Below are positions 10,621-22,160 of a stretch of DNA of 64,000 bases, in pieces. The translations under genes were made by a program, and so were the position numbers. The DNA is from Cycas panzhihuaensis (lineage: Eukaryota; Cycadophyta). Below the pieces are notes generated by a model. That model did no database searches. It was given only the letters and a program-made list of their open reading frames with translations, and was not told the DNA's origin. The stretch spans positions 156,247,741 through 156,311,740 of the forward strand of contig CM041465.1 in NCBI GenBank assembly GCA_023213395.1. Direction: 5' to 3'. Each line of letters starts with the position of its first letter. Position 1 is the first letter of the stretch.

Positions 10621-12272
10621 TTTTTTAGTTGTGAGTTTGCAGTGGCAGTGGGAGCACTTACAAAGGCAGATTCATGAGTGTAAATCTAATGTGTTTCCAT
10701 TTGAATCGGTGTGGGAAGCTTATGTAGAATGATTTCTTCACTTCTTGGGCAATGTGTAAGGATTTAACAACTTTGGGAGGTTGTAGGTGGAGAGGTGGAT
10801 GGGCATTGCCAAAGAAGGACTATTGGTTGGTTTGTACGATCTCTTGCCAAGTCGTCATGCTATGGGAGTGTTGCTAAGGTTGAAGGTGATATTTTAGGAG
10901 ACGGGCATGTAGTGCAAGGTCGTATGGACACACATGAGGTTGCCAGCCAATAGAATATCATCTATGGGATCTAGCATGTAAAAATGGAGCCGCCTAAGAG
11001 AAGATCGTCGTCGAACCTATGTAGAAAGTCATCAATTCATGTGAGGTACCCACAAAGCCACCACATAGCACTAAAGTAACCTCTACTAAAAGTGTGCAGG
11101 GATTGCGTAAAGTAGCCAAACTTAGAATGAGTTGCCAGTAGAAAATAGTGCTAGGGATAGTCTTTTTTTTTTTTTTTCCCAAGAACAAAGCTTAAAGCTT
11201 GCACACTAAGAAGAGTACATATGTATCACGACACAAAAACAAATTCTCTACAATTACTAGCATATGAGAAAACTTGCATTTATGCATGTAAATCCTCCTT
11301 TTTATTTTCCAAAAATTTGCAATAAATTTATAATTGCAAAGTAAATTTTTGTGTTTACATATGCAAATTGCAAAGTTGCGATTTTTTTTATGCAAAAACT
11401 TCATGCAACAAAATCAAATCAACTTGATACAACCTTGATCAATATTAGACTCCCTCCAGAGTTGTATAAATACTTCAAAACCAATGCAAAATTGGATAGT
11501 AAAGCCCTTTCAAAGTTTGTTAAAAACGTTGATAATAAAGCTCTCAAAGCTTGTCAAAAATATGTGAGAACAAAGCTTTTTAACATAAAAGAATTTCAAA
11601 ATTAACTTTTAAAATTAGAGCCCTAAATAAACAAATAGAGAGATCTCTCTTTGGGTTGCCTTTGTAGCGCGAAGGTTGTGACCAAAGCATAGAGATCACT
11701 TGCCTTCTTTAACTCCTCAACATCACTCTAATACTAAAATGAAAAAATGAACATAATAGGATCTATTGAGGAGAATGAAAGGACAAAGTATGAACATGAA
11801 ATAATTCAACTCTCATTATAAAGTTTGAGAAATACAAGTACAAAATACATAACACAAAATGAAGATGGAGGAGAAATTCTCTACATTCAACCTATTAGAA
11901 ATGCTTCAGCAATATAATATTAAACTCCACAACTACCATGAATTGCATGAGAGGGAACTCTCATTAGATAGGAGTTCTCGTCTACAGAAATGTGAAACAT
12001 GTCATAGATCCAAAACAGAAGAGAAGTTTGAATAGAACTCTCCTTCTTAAATTCAAAGGATGGTGAAAAGTGTCACCTATCAATATGTTGTCTTATTCAC
12101 ATAAAACATGTGAATGTCACTAAAGAGAGAAGTAGAAAGTAAAAGTGAATAAGACAATATATAAACTTACAAAAGTGCACTTTAGCATAAAGCATAAAGT
12201 GCTCAAAACAAAATGCATAGGGTTAAGACTTAATGCTAAAACATGAAGGTTCTAACACATCGACATATCGAT
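10621..12272. other. Unassigned AT-rich DNA
   Basis: No recognisable gene or element in about 1.65 kb. 10640-11160 is less AT-rich and ends in a T run at 11163-11177, which could be the reversed A-tail of a retroposed sequence, but I recognise nothing in it. Short ORFs at 11351-11605 and 11192-11404 have biased composition and no recognisable motif. The last part is the left flank of element B; the sequence resumes at 22801 on the other side. Confidence 0.4.
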
Positions 12273-12277
12273 TCCAT

Positions 12278-12913
12278 TGTAGCATTCCAAAATATGGTCA
12301 AAACTATACCATGTAACCATTCAAATCAAAGGTCTTTGAATGAGGATTCCAACGGTTTAGACAAAAGTTAATTCCGACATTTGTATCAAAAGTTATAATC
12401 GTTTAAAGTTTTCAGCTTACCAGTTTTTGAAGAAGTTATGACTGACTTCCATTTGAGCAGTATTAAGGAGAATATCACCCAGTTTGGCCGACTTCTATTT
12501 AAGTAGTATTAAGGAGAATATCAACAGATTTGCCCAACTTCTATTCTTAGTATTTTGATCGCTATAGATAGGAAGTTTGGGCCGCACCCCAAGCCATCAT
12601 TTGGAGATTCCTTTGGTTATATATTTTTGGTTTTGGGGCTGTAATTAGCTCACCCATTTGGGGGTTCTAGTTTGGAGGGCTCCTCACCTTGAAGAGGGAA
12701 TCTTATTTCTTCAGGAAAGACTGGTATTTTGATATAATTTCACTCTATTTTTGGTATTATTTGATAATAAAGATTATTATTTACTTCTATGGATTCTGCA
12801 ATTCTTGTTCCTTGTTCATTTTCTATTGAAAAGCATCTAGTTATTGTCTTTTTGTGGATTATTATTTGTATTTTTTAGGAAACTTGCTATAAAAGTAGAA
12901 CTACATCGCTACA
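12278..12913 (+). repeat. B: 5' LTR (636 bp)
   Basis: Contains a tandem repeat of about 49 bp (acttccatttgagcagtatt ... at 12438-12545, two full copies and a partial third) upstream of a degraded TATA box (gctatagatagg, about 12551). It ends CTACA, followed by ag and the primer site. Confidence 0.9.
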
Positions 12914-12915
12914 AG

Positions 12916-12931
12916 TGGTATCAGAGCCTCG
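12916..12931 (+). other. B: primer binding site (initiator tRNA-Met)
   Basis: TGGTATCAGAGCCTCG, two bases after the 5' LTR; the first 12 bases match the plant initiator tRNA-Met complement exactly. Confidence 0.9.
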
Positions 12932-12992
12932 TTTCGAAAGGAAAGGGTAGAGATAAGAGCTCAAAAAGGTCGATTCAATATTACAACACGTT

Positions 12993-13812
12993 CTGAGGAA
13001 ATTTGTGTTGGTTTTCTTTGACGATATCCTAATCTATAGCAAAACATAGGAAGAATACTTGGAACATATAAAGGCAGTTCTGCTCATTCTTGAGGAAGCA
13101 CAATTGTTCGCAAATAAAAAAAAGTGCTCTTTCGCAAAGCAGACATTCATAAAGATGTTTGACCTTTTTGAGTCCAATGAAGGCATCGATGCAAGAGAAT
13201 GGGTAGAATGGGTTGAAGCTCAAAATCAATTCACAGGAAGTACAAAGATTGATGATTATTGGGCAGACTTAGAATTCTTCTTGGGAGAAAAAGCTTTTGA
13301 TGGGTTCAATAATTGGTCCAACCAATCAATAAGATACATTGATTGGTTTTGGTTTCGACGTGGATTTATCAAAACATTTGGACAACAACAAAAAGATCAT
13401 CAGACACACGAGCAAGGTGAGGGCAGCAAAGCATCAAAGCAACTAGACGAAATGGCAGAAGAAGAAGTAGAAGGAGAAGAAGCAAAGATTTTGCAAGAGC
13501 TAAAACAAGAACCAGTCCAGAGGGAACAACATGACTACATAGAAGATTCGAAGCAAGCTTGAGTGATAGAAGAATCTCAAGTTAATATCAGAGAAGAAAT
13601 CCAAAGTGAAGTTACACAGGGGTAGTGCGAAGACAAGGAAGAACAAGTTGATTTTAAAGAAGAATCACAAAAAACTTCATGCAAGGTACTCATTGATCCT
13701 GTGTTGCACATGCATATCTCTTTTGGTAGCATCATTTGTCCTCTCTCTTTTCCTCGCTTAATAGTTGTAGTAAAATTTTCTTTTCCAAATCCCGTAGTTA
13801 GCCATAATCATA
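12993..13812 (+). pseudogene. B: RT scrap fused to a gag-like ORF
   Basis: Codons from 12993 read LRKFVLVFFDDILIYSKT, one stop, then EEYLEHIKAVLLIL ... KKKCSFAKQ. This is the palm of a gypsy RT (FFDD catalytic box) in about 50 codons. With no break it continues into gag-like sequence: FESNEGIDAREWVEWVEAQN (about 13167-13226), then AFDGFNNW and IDWFWFRRGFIKTFG. A charged, glutamate-rich tail runs to at least 13562 and, past a stop, to A. RT placed before gag is out of normal order and suggests template switching during reverse transcription. Confidence 0.7.
13808..13812 (+). repeat. Target-site duplication of A, left copy (tcata)
   Basis: tcata precedes the A 5' LTR and is repeated exactly at 21315-21319 after the 3' LTR. 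This fixes the limits of A inside B. Confidence 0.9.
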
Positions 13813-14366
13813 TGTTAAACCTTATGTTTACATGTTAAGCCTATGTACTTTATTATTCATGTACTTTTATACTTTTATTCTTTTGTACTTTTGTGACTTA
13901 TCACTTAAGTGATAAAGTACACACCCACATTTTTTTCTAGTAACACAACATTGTCACTAAAGGGTCAAATGGACGCCCATACACTTTTGCTCACTTGAGA
14001 GCCCTAAAGGACACTTGTCCTATATCCAAGGCATGTACATTGGATGTTTGACACTTGTCAAACATCCAATACCTTAGGTCTCTCCTTTCACTCTATATAT
14101 TGAGACCTCTCCTCATTGTTCTCATATAGAGTTGGAGCTTCATTGTTATATTGCTAGTTTGTTAATCAAACTAGCTATTCATTTCGAGGTTGGACCAATT
14201 CCAACTCCTCATCTTTAGTATCATTTTGCTCTTTCTCTTCATGCTTGATCTTGCTTATGTTTTGATCTCATAGTTTCATTCTTAGTCTAGTTTATTTGCT
14301 TTCTAGAACTAAAGTGAACATAGCTTCTAGATCTTGGGATTGTAAGGCCATTTGGCCATTTTCACA
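13813..14366 (+). repeat. A: 5' LTR (554 bp)
   Basis: Begins TGTTAAACCTTATG and ends TTTTCACA. A TATA-like element (ctatatattgagacctctcc) lies near 14093. It matches the 3' LTR at 20792-21314 with several small indels (554 against 523 bp). Confidence 0.92.
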
Positions 14367-14368
14367 TT

Positions 14369-14380
14369 TGGTATCAGAGC
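14369..14380 (+). other. A: primer binding site (initiator tRNA-Met)
   Basis: TGGTATCAGAGC, two bases after the LTR, exact match to the plant initiator tRNA-Met complement. Confidence 0.92.
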
Positions 14381-16668
14381 TAGAGGAGACTAGTTCCCTC
14401 TGTTCTGATTTTTTTTCTTGCTCATTGGAGATTTAAAGTGAGTTTTTACACCCCCTTGGTGACGACCTTCACTCTTCAAAGGCGATCCAAGGATTATTGA
14501 AGCTTACCTCTACAGATCAAGGCTGTTCTAAAGTATTCTGAAGGCTGGAAGTGGTTGCACTATGATTTCAGACATTTTCTCAGAGGTTTCAAGCTACTTC
14601 TACTCATATTTTATGTGGTTTTTGCACTAGAAACTAAATATTCTAGTTATGTTTTCTCACAAATCCAGGTGCAGGGGTATTTTGAAGGATTCTAAAGCTC
14701 ACTAACTGAGATTATTGTGAGCTACTAACTTTTTGTTGGTCAGAAGTATTTACGGGTGATTTGACCCTCAAACCCCAAAGGGAGAGCTCAATCTGCTCAT
14801 GTGTGCTTGTTGGAGCCTGCTACTCATTAGGAAAGACCTGCACACACCCTTAGTGGGCCCCACGAACATTTTGCAAGCATCGAAAGAGAGTTGTAGCTGT
14901 TGTTCTGACTGTGGAGACACTAGTGACTTATGCGCCCTATTTTAACTTCAACTTGCTCGTTCTCTCTCTACAAGCAATAGAACAAGTTGAAAATTGAGGT
15001 GAACCTTTGTTCTAGCTGGGCGCCCTTGCCTCTGAAATCTTGTCTCAATTTGATGCATACATAGAGAGATACGAGCATCTGAAGGTCCACGGCCATCGCT
15101 CTGCTGCCGCCGTTCGAATTCATTTTTATGAATTCTTCAAAATTTCTTTTAATCTTTCATTAAGTCTTAACTTTAGGTTATGACATTTGGAATATTCTTA
15201 AGCATATTCCACTTTATATAATCTCTTTTTTCCAAAGTCACTTTTTTAAGTTTAAAACATTAAAAACACTTTTTAAGTTTAAATCATTATTTTTTTTAAG
15301 TGTTTTTTTTTTCAAAGTGACTTTATCACTCAAATACTATGATTTAGAGATTATTTTCAGCCCTTCCAAGCGATCTGCACTCAGAAATTAATATTTTTCC
15401 TTAGTTTTAAGCCTACACTTTGTCATTTTTTTGTTTTTTGGCTTAAAATTTCTTAAGGAAAAATCAATATTTTTTCACTTTTTGAGGATTAAAATCTTTG
15501 TTGTAACAAGTGATTTCATTAAATCACTTTAGTTCAGCCAGTCTCCTATCTTTGAAGTTTAAAATTGTTGGCTTAAGTCCTCATTCAAGGATCCCTGCAT
15601 GGTGATCTTGTCATTCAAAGTTGCAAAAAAAGTGAAAATTCAGCCTTTACTTCTTTAGCATTTTTGTCTCATTTAACACTTGATTCATGTTGCATAAGTG
15701 TTAAAAGGCCTTGATAAAGTGATTTTAAAGTGTTAACACCTTGATAAAGTGATTTTTATCACTATCTTAACACTTTTTTTTAAGGCACCTTACATGGTGA
15801 CCTATTGCCCTTAGTAAAAAATGGGGGGCTCAAAACATCTTTTTTTAATAAAATCACTTTATTTTGTTGATTGTTGGGACTACTTCAAAGTCCCAAAACA
15901 TGGTGCTTGGCGTCTTCAATTTGCAAGTGACTCTTTCCTCTACTCTTCAAGCATTAAAAGGAACCCACTTGCATGTGTTACACAAAGACTTTATACTTTG
16001 AAGCACTTAGCATTTTCATTAAAGTGCCAATATTTGTCATTGTACTTAAGCACTTTACTTGGATTGGATAGCACTCTTTTTTTTTCACATTAAAGTGCTC
16101 TTGTAAATCACTCTCAAGTGATCATTGTGATGTACTTAATTATTTCATCTTGAAGTTCTTTTTATCATTGTAAAAGCGAGCATCTACATCATCCAAGTAA
16201 AACTTACTCTAAAGTCCACTTAAATCTCTTAAAAGTGAACTTTAAAATCAAGTAGGAGAGGCCCAAAAAAGGTTTAAACCTTGCTTCTAAAATAACCTTA
16301 AGCTTGGTGCATTCCCTAGGGGACCAAAAAATTGTACAGTCAGTGCACGACAATTAAGGTTGCTTGAGGGAAACAAGGTTCGAAAATTGTGTTATTGGGG
16401 TGGTGAATCCTAAGGAAAGCATGGTATGTTCATGCAGATCAACCCTACCTGCTTTGTCCTAGATTTAACTTGGCCAACTGTTGGATCTCTTATATAGATC
16501 AGGGTTGGACCAACTCCTTACCTTAGTCCTTTATCCCTCATCATTCCATTCAATTGTTGGATCTTCTAGTAAGATCAGAACTGTTGGTTTCATTAGATGG
16601 TGGAACTTAAGTGACGAAAGCTTAGAGTTTCCAAGTTATCTGCTAGCTTCGAGCCTTACAAATTCAAC
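14381..16668 (+). other. A: long untranslated leader with conserved hairpin
   Basis: About 2.3 kb between primer site and gag with no credible coding region. It is rich in aagtgatttt/aaaatcactt words. Blocks conserved with C and J include catggtgacctattgccctt (about 15791) and the hairpin at 15874-15896, TTGGGAC-tacttcaaa-GTCCCAA. Packaging or dimerisation of genomic RNA is a reasonable guess for such a leader, but not shown. Confidence 0.65.
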
Positions 16669-17690
16669 ATGGCTGCAATTAATATGCTCAATGCATGTAC
16701 CATCAGATTAACAGGACAAGACAACTATCAATAATGGAAAAGAATCACTCAAAATCTCTTGATAATGAATGAATTTTGGGGGTATGTTTTTGGAAGGATA
16801 CCTCGACCTGTACCTGTTGAAAATGATGGTGAAATTGTTTATTCTGATGATGCTCTTGTTGCTGCTTGGGACGCCAAAGATGAAATTGCTTTGGCATTTC
16901 TACATATGATTATTGATGTTCATGTAGTTCAGAATATTATGTGTGCAAAGACTTCCAAGGAAGCATGCGACATTTTGTCCTCCTTGTATGAAAGGCGCAG
17001 CTCGCATATTGATGGTAAAAGCTAAATTATATTCTGTAAAATTTGTCAAGCCTATGTCAGCTTTTCTTTCCTCAATCAAATAGGTATGTAATGAATTGAA
17101 TACATTAGGTAGTCCTGCTTTTAGAGATGAGCTTATAACAACAATTATTAGAGCTCTGCCTAAGGACTACAATGGCTTTATTTCTTCCACTACTCGAGAT
17201 GGGTCACTCAAACAAATATCCTTCAATGAATTTGAGAGCTTGTTGCTTGAAGAGGAGCAAATCTACATCAAATACGATGATGATGAACCATCCACATCAC
17301 GCGCATTCACAGCAAAATCAAAGACCAAGCAGAATCCCAAACTTACACTTTCAAAGCAGTTTGGGAACATGAACATTAGTTCCTCAAAGACCAATGTTGT
17401 TTGTCATTATTGTGGCAAAGTTGGCCACATAGTACCTGATTGCCGAAAGAAACAAGTAGATCTTCAGCACGCACGACAGTAGCCACGCCAGCAAAATCAG
17501 AGATAGCAGTAGCCACGACAGCAATTCCAGTAGCAATGGTTTCAATAACAGTAGCAGCAATCCCCTCGACCAAATCGAGGTGCCTATTGAGGAGGTCAAA
17601 GAGCAAGGGGGGGTTTCAGAGGTGGCAATCAGCGCCACTTCAACCAGTTTGCAGATGATGACAAATTATTTTGTGATTATCATTCGTCCG
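16669..17690 (+). pseudogene. A: copia gag with CCHC zinc knuckle
   Basis: Start MAAINMLNACTIRLTGQDNY at 16669, shared with J and C. A stop follows in the next codons, then open frames at 16759-17025 and 17096-17482 with a frameshift between them (near 17020). The copia capsid marks are LLIMNEFWGYVFGRI, WDAKDEIALAFL and LPKDYNGFISS. The knuckle CHYCGKVGHIVPDC is at about 17401-17442. A glutamine-rich stretch follows (17470-17590) where several CAG codons have become TAG. Confidence 0.85.
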
Positions 17691-18110
17691 AGGTGGATCA
17701 AACTTGGATCATTGATTCTGGAGCCACTCAACACATGACTGGGAGTGAAGAACTCCTTAGCAACATTAAGGAAGGAAGAGGTCAATCAGTGACCTTCAGT
17801 AACAATGAATTTGTCACGATTTCTGGCATCGGCACAATCGCTCCATTCCATTCTCCTTCCAATACTTCCTCTACATTTCCCAATGGCAATGCCTATCTCA
17901 TACCTTCCATGGAGAAGAGCTTGCTATCTGTTAGCCAACTGGACAAGCAACAGATGAGCATTTTATTCAAAAATGGGAAATGTGTAATAAGTGATAAAAA
18001 TGACTAAGTAGTAGTTGTTGGATATGAGGATCATGGCCTCTACAAATTGGATGCTAATAATATCATACTTGATTCTGCTTACTCTGTTTCCATTATCTCT
18101 CAAACCTTGT
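17690..18110 (+). pseudogene. A: copia aspartic protease
   Basis: TWIIDSGATQHMTGSEELL at about 17701-17757 keeps the catalytic DSGA box intact. The frame continues through ISGIGTIAPFHS and SLLSVSQLDKQQMSILFKNG to a stop at about 18005, after which homology to the C copy continues. Intact, it would cut Gag-Pol into its parts. Confidence 0.85.
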
Positions 18111-19066
18111 CCAAGATGCAACTTTGGCATCAACGTCTAGGCCATTTAAGCCTAGACAATCTTAAGTAGATGGTGAACAAAAACATGGTACATGGGCTTC
18201 CGAAGATATATGGCACGGAATGCCTTTGTGAAACATGCATAATGCGGACACAACATCGCTTGCCTTTCCCTAAAGGCAAAGCTTGGTGTGCATCATATCC
18301 TTTGTAGTTAGTACACTCAGATTTGTGTGGAACTATATCCACCACATCCTTTGGAGGAGTTTGGTACTACATCTCCTTCATTGATGATTTCTCCCATAAA
18401 GTTTGGGTTTACTTCCTCAAGCATAAGTCTGAAGCATTTCAAAAGTTTAAGGAATTCAAGCTTGAAGTGGAGAACGAGTCTGGCCAATCCATCAAAACAC
18501 TAAGGACAGACAATGGAGGTGAATTCACTTCAAACGAATTCACCCAATTCTGCAAGAACAACAGCATTCAGAGACAACTTACTATTCCTCACATTCCTTA
18601 ATAAAATGGAGTCTCCGAAAGAATGAATAGAACTTTGGCTAACAAAGCCAAAGCAATGATGCATGCCAAGGGACTTACTCGAGCTTACTGGGTAGAAGCA
18701 TTCCACACAGTTGCCTATGTGGCAAATCAAAGTCCAACAACAACAGTCACTAACATCACACCAGAGGAGGCATGGTCTGACAAAAAGCCAACTGTCAACC
18801 ATTTGAGGACTTTTGGGTGCACTGCTTATATACACATCCCTGATCAACATAAAACTAAACTAGACAAGCACAGTCTAAAGTGCATATTTGTAGGTTATGC
18901 AATTCATAGCAAAGCCTACAAGTTCTATGATCCCATTGGAAAGAAAATGCATCTCTCAAGAGATGTAATCTTTGCGGAAGAAGATAATAAGGAGTTGGAT
19001 ACAACATCCATCCAACCCCCCATTGACAAAGGCAAACAAATTGTTGAGGCTTTACTTCCCTCTTAA
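18110..19066 (+). pseudogene. A: copia integrase
   Basis: The HHCC zinc module starts at QLWHQRLGHLSLDNLK (about 18120), with CLCETCIM completing it near 18222-18245. The DDE core has FIDDFSHKVWVYFLKHK (about 18380), LRTDNGGEF (about 18502) and VSERMNRTLANKAKAM (about 18611), so all three acidic residues remain. Stops sit at about 18168 (TAG), 18306 (TAG where C has CAG) and 18601 (TAA where C has CAA). The C-terminal part ends near 19066. Confidence 0.88.
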
Positions 19067-19099
19067 TCTTCAACTCCATGTACATCATACACTCTTTGG

Positions 19100-20010
19100 A
19101 CCATCCACATCATCAGCTCCACTTGATCCTAGCACATCTTCTGTTGATCAACCACTTAGATTCAAATAGTGCAGGATGACCAGGTTATTGAAGGAAAATG
19201 TCCATCAAGATACAGGCAGCAAACCAATTTCACACTTATGGCTGAAGTGCTATGTGTTGATGAGCCTTCCACCTTTTAGAAGGCTTATAAAAATGAACAT
19301 TGGAAGGCTGCCATGGATGAAGAAATTCATTCTATTGAAAAGAATGGAACTTGGGATTTGGTCAAATTGCCTAAACACAAACAGGTAATCAGCTGCAAAT
19401 GGGTCTACAAGACCAAATTCCATTCTGATGGTACACTTAAGTGCCAGAAGGCTCGCCTTGTTGCAAAAGGGTTCAAACAAAAAGAAGGCATAGATTATAA
19501 GGAAACTTTTGCACCAGTGGCTAACATGAATGCCATTGGACTCATCTTGGCCTTAGCAGCTCAATGCAAATGGCCGGTTTTTCAAATGGACGTGAAAAAT
19601 GCCTTTCTCAATGGCGATCTTCAAGAGGAGGTATACTTGGAGCAACCTCTTGGTTACAAGGTACAAGGCAAGGAGCATTTAGTTTGTCGCCTAAAAAAGA
19701 CATTGTATGGCCTAAAACAAGCTCCAAGAGCATGGTACTACTTTTTGAGACATGGGTTTCGTCGATCTACTTCAGATCATAACTTGTACATCACAGTTGG
19801 GAAAGACCATGCCATTTTTATTGTCTTGTATATAGATGACTTAGTGATCACTGGCAATGACACTAAGATGATACAAATTCTCCAGGATGACTTGAAGAGG
19901 AGTTTCAAGATGACAGACCTTGGACTTCTCCATTATTTCTTAGGCCTTAAGGTATGGCAACAGCTAGGCTATATCTTCATCTCCCAAGCAAAATATTCTT
20001 GAGACATTTT
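19100..20010 (+). pseudogene. A: copia reverse transcriptase
   Basis: The frame opens at about 19313 with MDEEIHSIEKNGTWDLVKLP and continues CKWVYKTKFHSDG, RLVAKGFKQKEGIDYKETFA, FQMDVKNAFLNGDL and YGLKQAPRAWY. The catalytic YIDD is intact at 19829-19840. A 15-base deletion after RAWY removes residues present in C (KIDDYF region). A stop lies at about 20000. Copia RT copies element RNA in cytoplasmic particles. Confidence 0.9.
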
Positions 20011-20019
20011 GCAATAGTT

Positions 20020-20760
20020 CAGGATGCACGATTGCAAACCAATGCCTACACCCATGGAAAATGGCACAAAGCTTACTCTCAATGAGGAAGCTAAACCTGC
20101 AGATCCCACTCTTTATCGGAAGTTAATTGGGAGTCTCATTTATCTCACCAACACTCGCCATGATATCTCTTTTGCAGTTGGGATTTTCTCTAGATACATG
20201 TCTCAACCCAATCAGAAGCATTGGAATGCAGCTAAATGCATAGTCAAATACATCAAAGGCACATTGCAGCTTGGCCTTGAGTATGCATATAATGAGAACT
20301 TCACTCTAGAAGGGTTCTCAAATTCTGATTGGGCAGGTTGCCAGGATAGCAGGAGATCAACCTCAAGTTACTATTTTACCCTTGGTTCAGTAGCTGTTTC
20401 GTGGAGTTGCAAGAAGCAACCCAATGTTACCTTGTCCTCCACCGAAGCAGAATACAAGGCTGCAGTCAGCGCAACTTGTGAAGCTATCTAACTACGACGG
20501 ATTCTTGGAGAGCTTGGACTTGAGCGGGATCACACCACCAGGATTTATTGCGGCAATCAAAGTGTGCTTAAGTTGGCCAAGAATCCTATATTTCATGCAA
20601 GGACCAAACATATTGAGGTTCATCATCACTTCATCAAATAACATGTGCAAAGTGGTGAGATCAACCTTTAGTATAGACCTATAGAGAAGCAAACAACAGA
20701 TATCTTTACCAATCCTCTTGGTAAAGAAAAATTTGTAAAATTTAGAGACGGTCTAGGGGT
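20020..20760 (+). pseudogene. A: copia RNase H and end of pol
   Basis: GSLIYLTNTRHDISFAVGIF, NSDWAGCQDSRRSTSSYYF and LSSTEAEYKAAVSATCEAI are the standard copia RNase H blocks. The D, E and D positions of DWAG and STEAEY are present. A stop follows AI at about 20491, where an older frame continued to NQSVLKLAKNPIFHARTKHI, EVHHHFI and TDIFTNPLGKEKFVKFRDGLG before the polypurine tract. Confidence 0.88.
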
Positions 20761-20782
20761 CTGACTTAACATTGTAAACAGT

Positions 20783-20791
20783 AAGGGGGGG
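20783..20791 (+). other. A: polypurine tract
   Basis: AAGGGGGGG directly precedes the TG start of the 3' LTR; it is the primer for plus-strand synthesis. Confidence 0.85.
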
Positions 20792-21314
20792 TGTTAAACC
20801 TTATGTTTACATGTTAAGCCTATGTACTTTATTATTCATGTACTATTTGTACTTTTATGACTTATCACTTAAGCGATAAAGTACACACCCACATTCTTTT
20901 CTAGTGACATAACATTGTCATTAAAGGGTCAAATGGACCCCCATGCACTTTTGCTCACTTGAGAGCCCTAAAGGACACTTGTCTTATATCCAAGGCATGT
21001 ACATTGGATGTTTGACACTTGTCAAACATCCATTACCTTAGGTCTCTCATTTCACTCTATATATTGAGACCTCTCCTCATTGTTCTCATATAGAGTTGGA
21101 GCTTCATTGTTATGTTGCTAGTTTGCTAATCAAACTATTGGACCAATTCCAACTACTAATCTTTGGTATCATTTTTCTCTTTCTCTTCATGCTTGATCTT
21201 GCTCATGTTTTGATCTCATAGTTTCATTCTTAGTCTAGTTTATTTGCTTTCTAGAACTAGAGTGAACATAGCTTCTAGATCTTAGGATTGTAAGACCATT
21301 TGGGCATTTTCACA
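20792..21314 (+). repeat. A: 3' LTR (523 bp)
   Basis: Begins TGTTAAACCTTATG, ends TTTTCACA, and is followed by the exact TSD copy tcata (21315-21319). Confidence 0.92.
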
Positions 21315-21319
21315 TCATA

Positions 21320-22160
21320 ATCTTCTTAACTCTAGTTTTTTCGTAGGTCAAATCCTAATCCCTCTTTGTAACCCTAATTCATCCCTTTACTTACATACTT
21401 TTTCACCCCCTATAGATCATCCTCAACATGATACTCTACAACTTCAATCTATTTGTCACGTTTCATCTTTTCGTATTACCCCTCACAAAGCTTTGTTTGA
21501 CTTTTACCAAACCCCTTTAATTTCATATAATCAATATTGTTTTTTCTATTAAATCTTTTTTTTTTTTGTCTGAATACCATTCCTAAAAACCTATTAAAGC
21601 CTTTTTTTCATAAAGAACATCTATCGTTGATTCCCCATCCATCCTTCTCTCCCAAAATGTGTTGTGGTCCAAGAAGACTTGCACAAATTTTCATCCCCAT
21701 CTAAGGCATATTCCAAAATTTATCCTTCCTATACCTTCAAAGCTATGCTTGATCTCAGTTCATAATTCCACCCTTTCTTTTCCTTTTCATAATAAGTAGT
21801 CATCAATCCATGACCCTTACGATCAATTTTTTTTACAAAATCCTCATTTCTCCTTCTATAAACCATTCCATTTGAAAACAAAATGTGCAAACATAAGGCA
21901 AGACTAGGAAAAGACAGTTGAGACACCTCACAAGTCCCAGGATACTCCCGATGCAGAACAAGATACAACATGTACCTAGTCACATGAACAAACATCGATA
22001 AATACAAGATGTCTGCTAGTAAAACTCCATAGAAGACGCAAGATCGAGCCAAATCTTCATGACCTATAAGATCTAGTAGGAGGTGGTTGGAAGATTAAAC
22101 TGAGCTACAAGCATTTTTCAATACTTCGAGGGTGAAGTATTATTTTAAGGGGAGGGGAAT
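21320..22160 (+). other. B: 3' internal region, noncoding
   Basis: About 840 bases of B between A and the 3' LTR. No credible coding region; the minus-strand ORF at 21729-22052 has no recognised motif. It ends in a polypurine tract (aaggggaggggaat, 22147-22160) directly before the LTR. Confidence 0.6.

Larger units (their letters stand above)
13813..21314 (+). mobile_element. Element A: full-length Ty1/copia retrotransposon (decayed)
   Basis: It is 7.5 kb with LTRs at both ends, initiator-Met primer site, 2.3 kb leader, gag, protease, integrase, RT, RNase H and polypurine tract in copia order. TSD tcata. Many in-frame stops show it is dead. C and J are members of the same family. Its uninterrupted leader shows what the C leader looked like before D inserted. 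Confidence 0.95.

Noticed and set aside
11351-11605. ORF of 84 codons that could pass for a small gene
   Set aside because: AT-rich composition, Lys/Asn/Leu bias, no motif, no promoter or homology signal I can recognise; probably chance.
21729-22052. Minus-strand 107-codon ORF in the B tail
   Set aside because: No recognised domain, opposite to element sense, and not near any regulatory signal.
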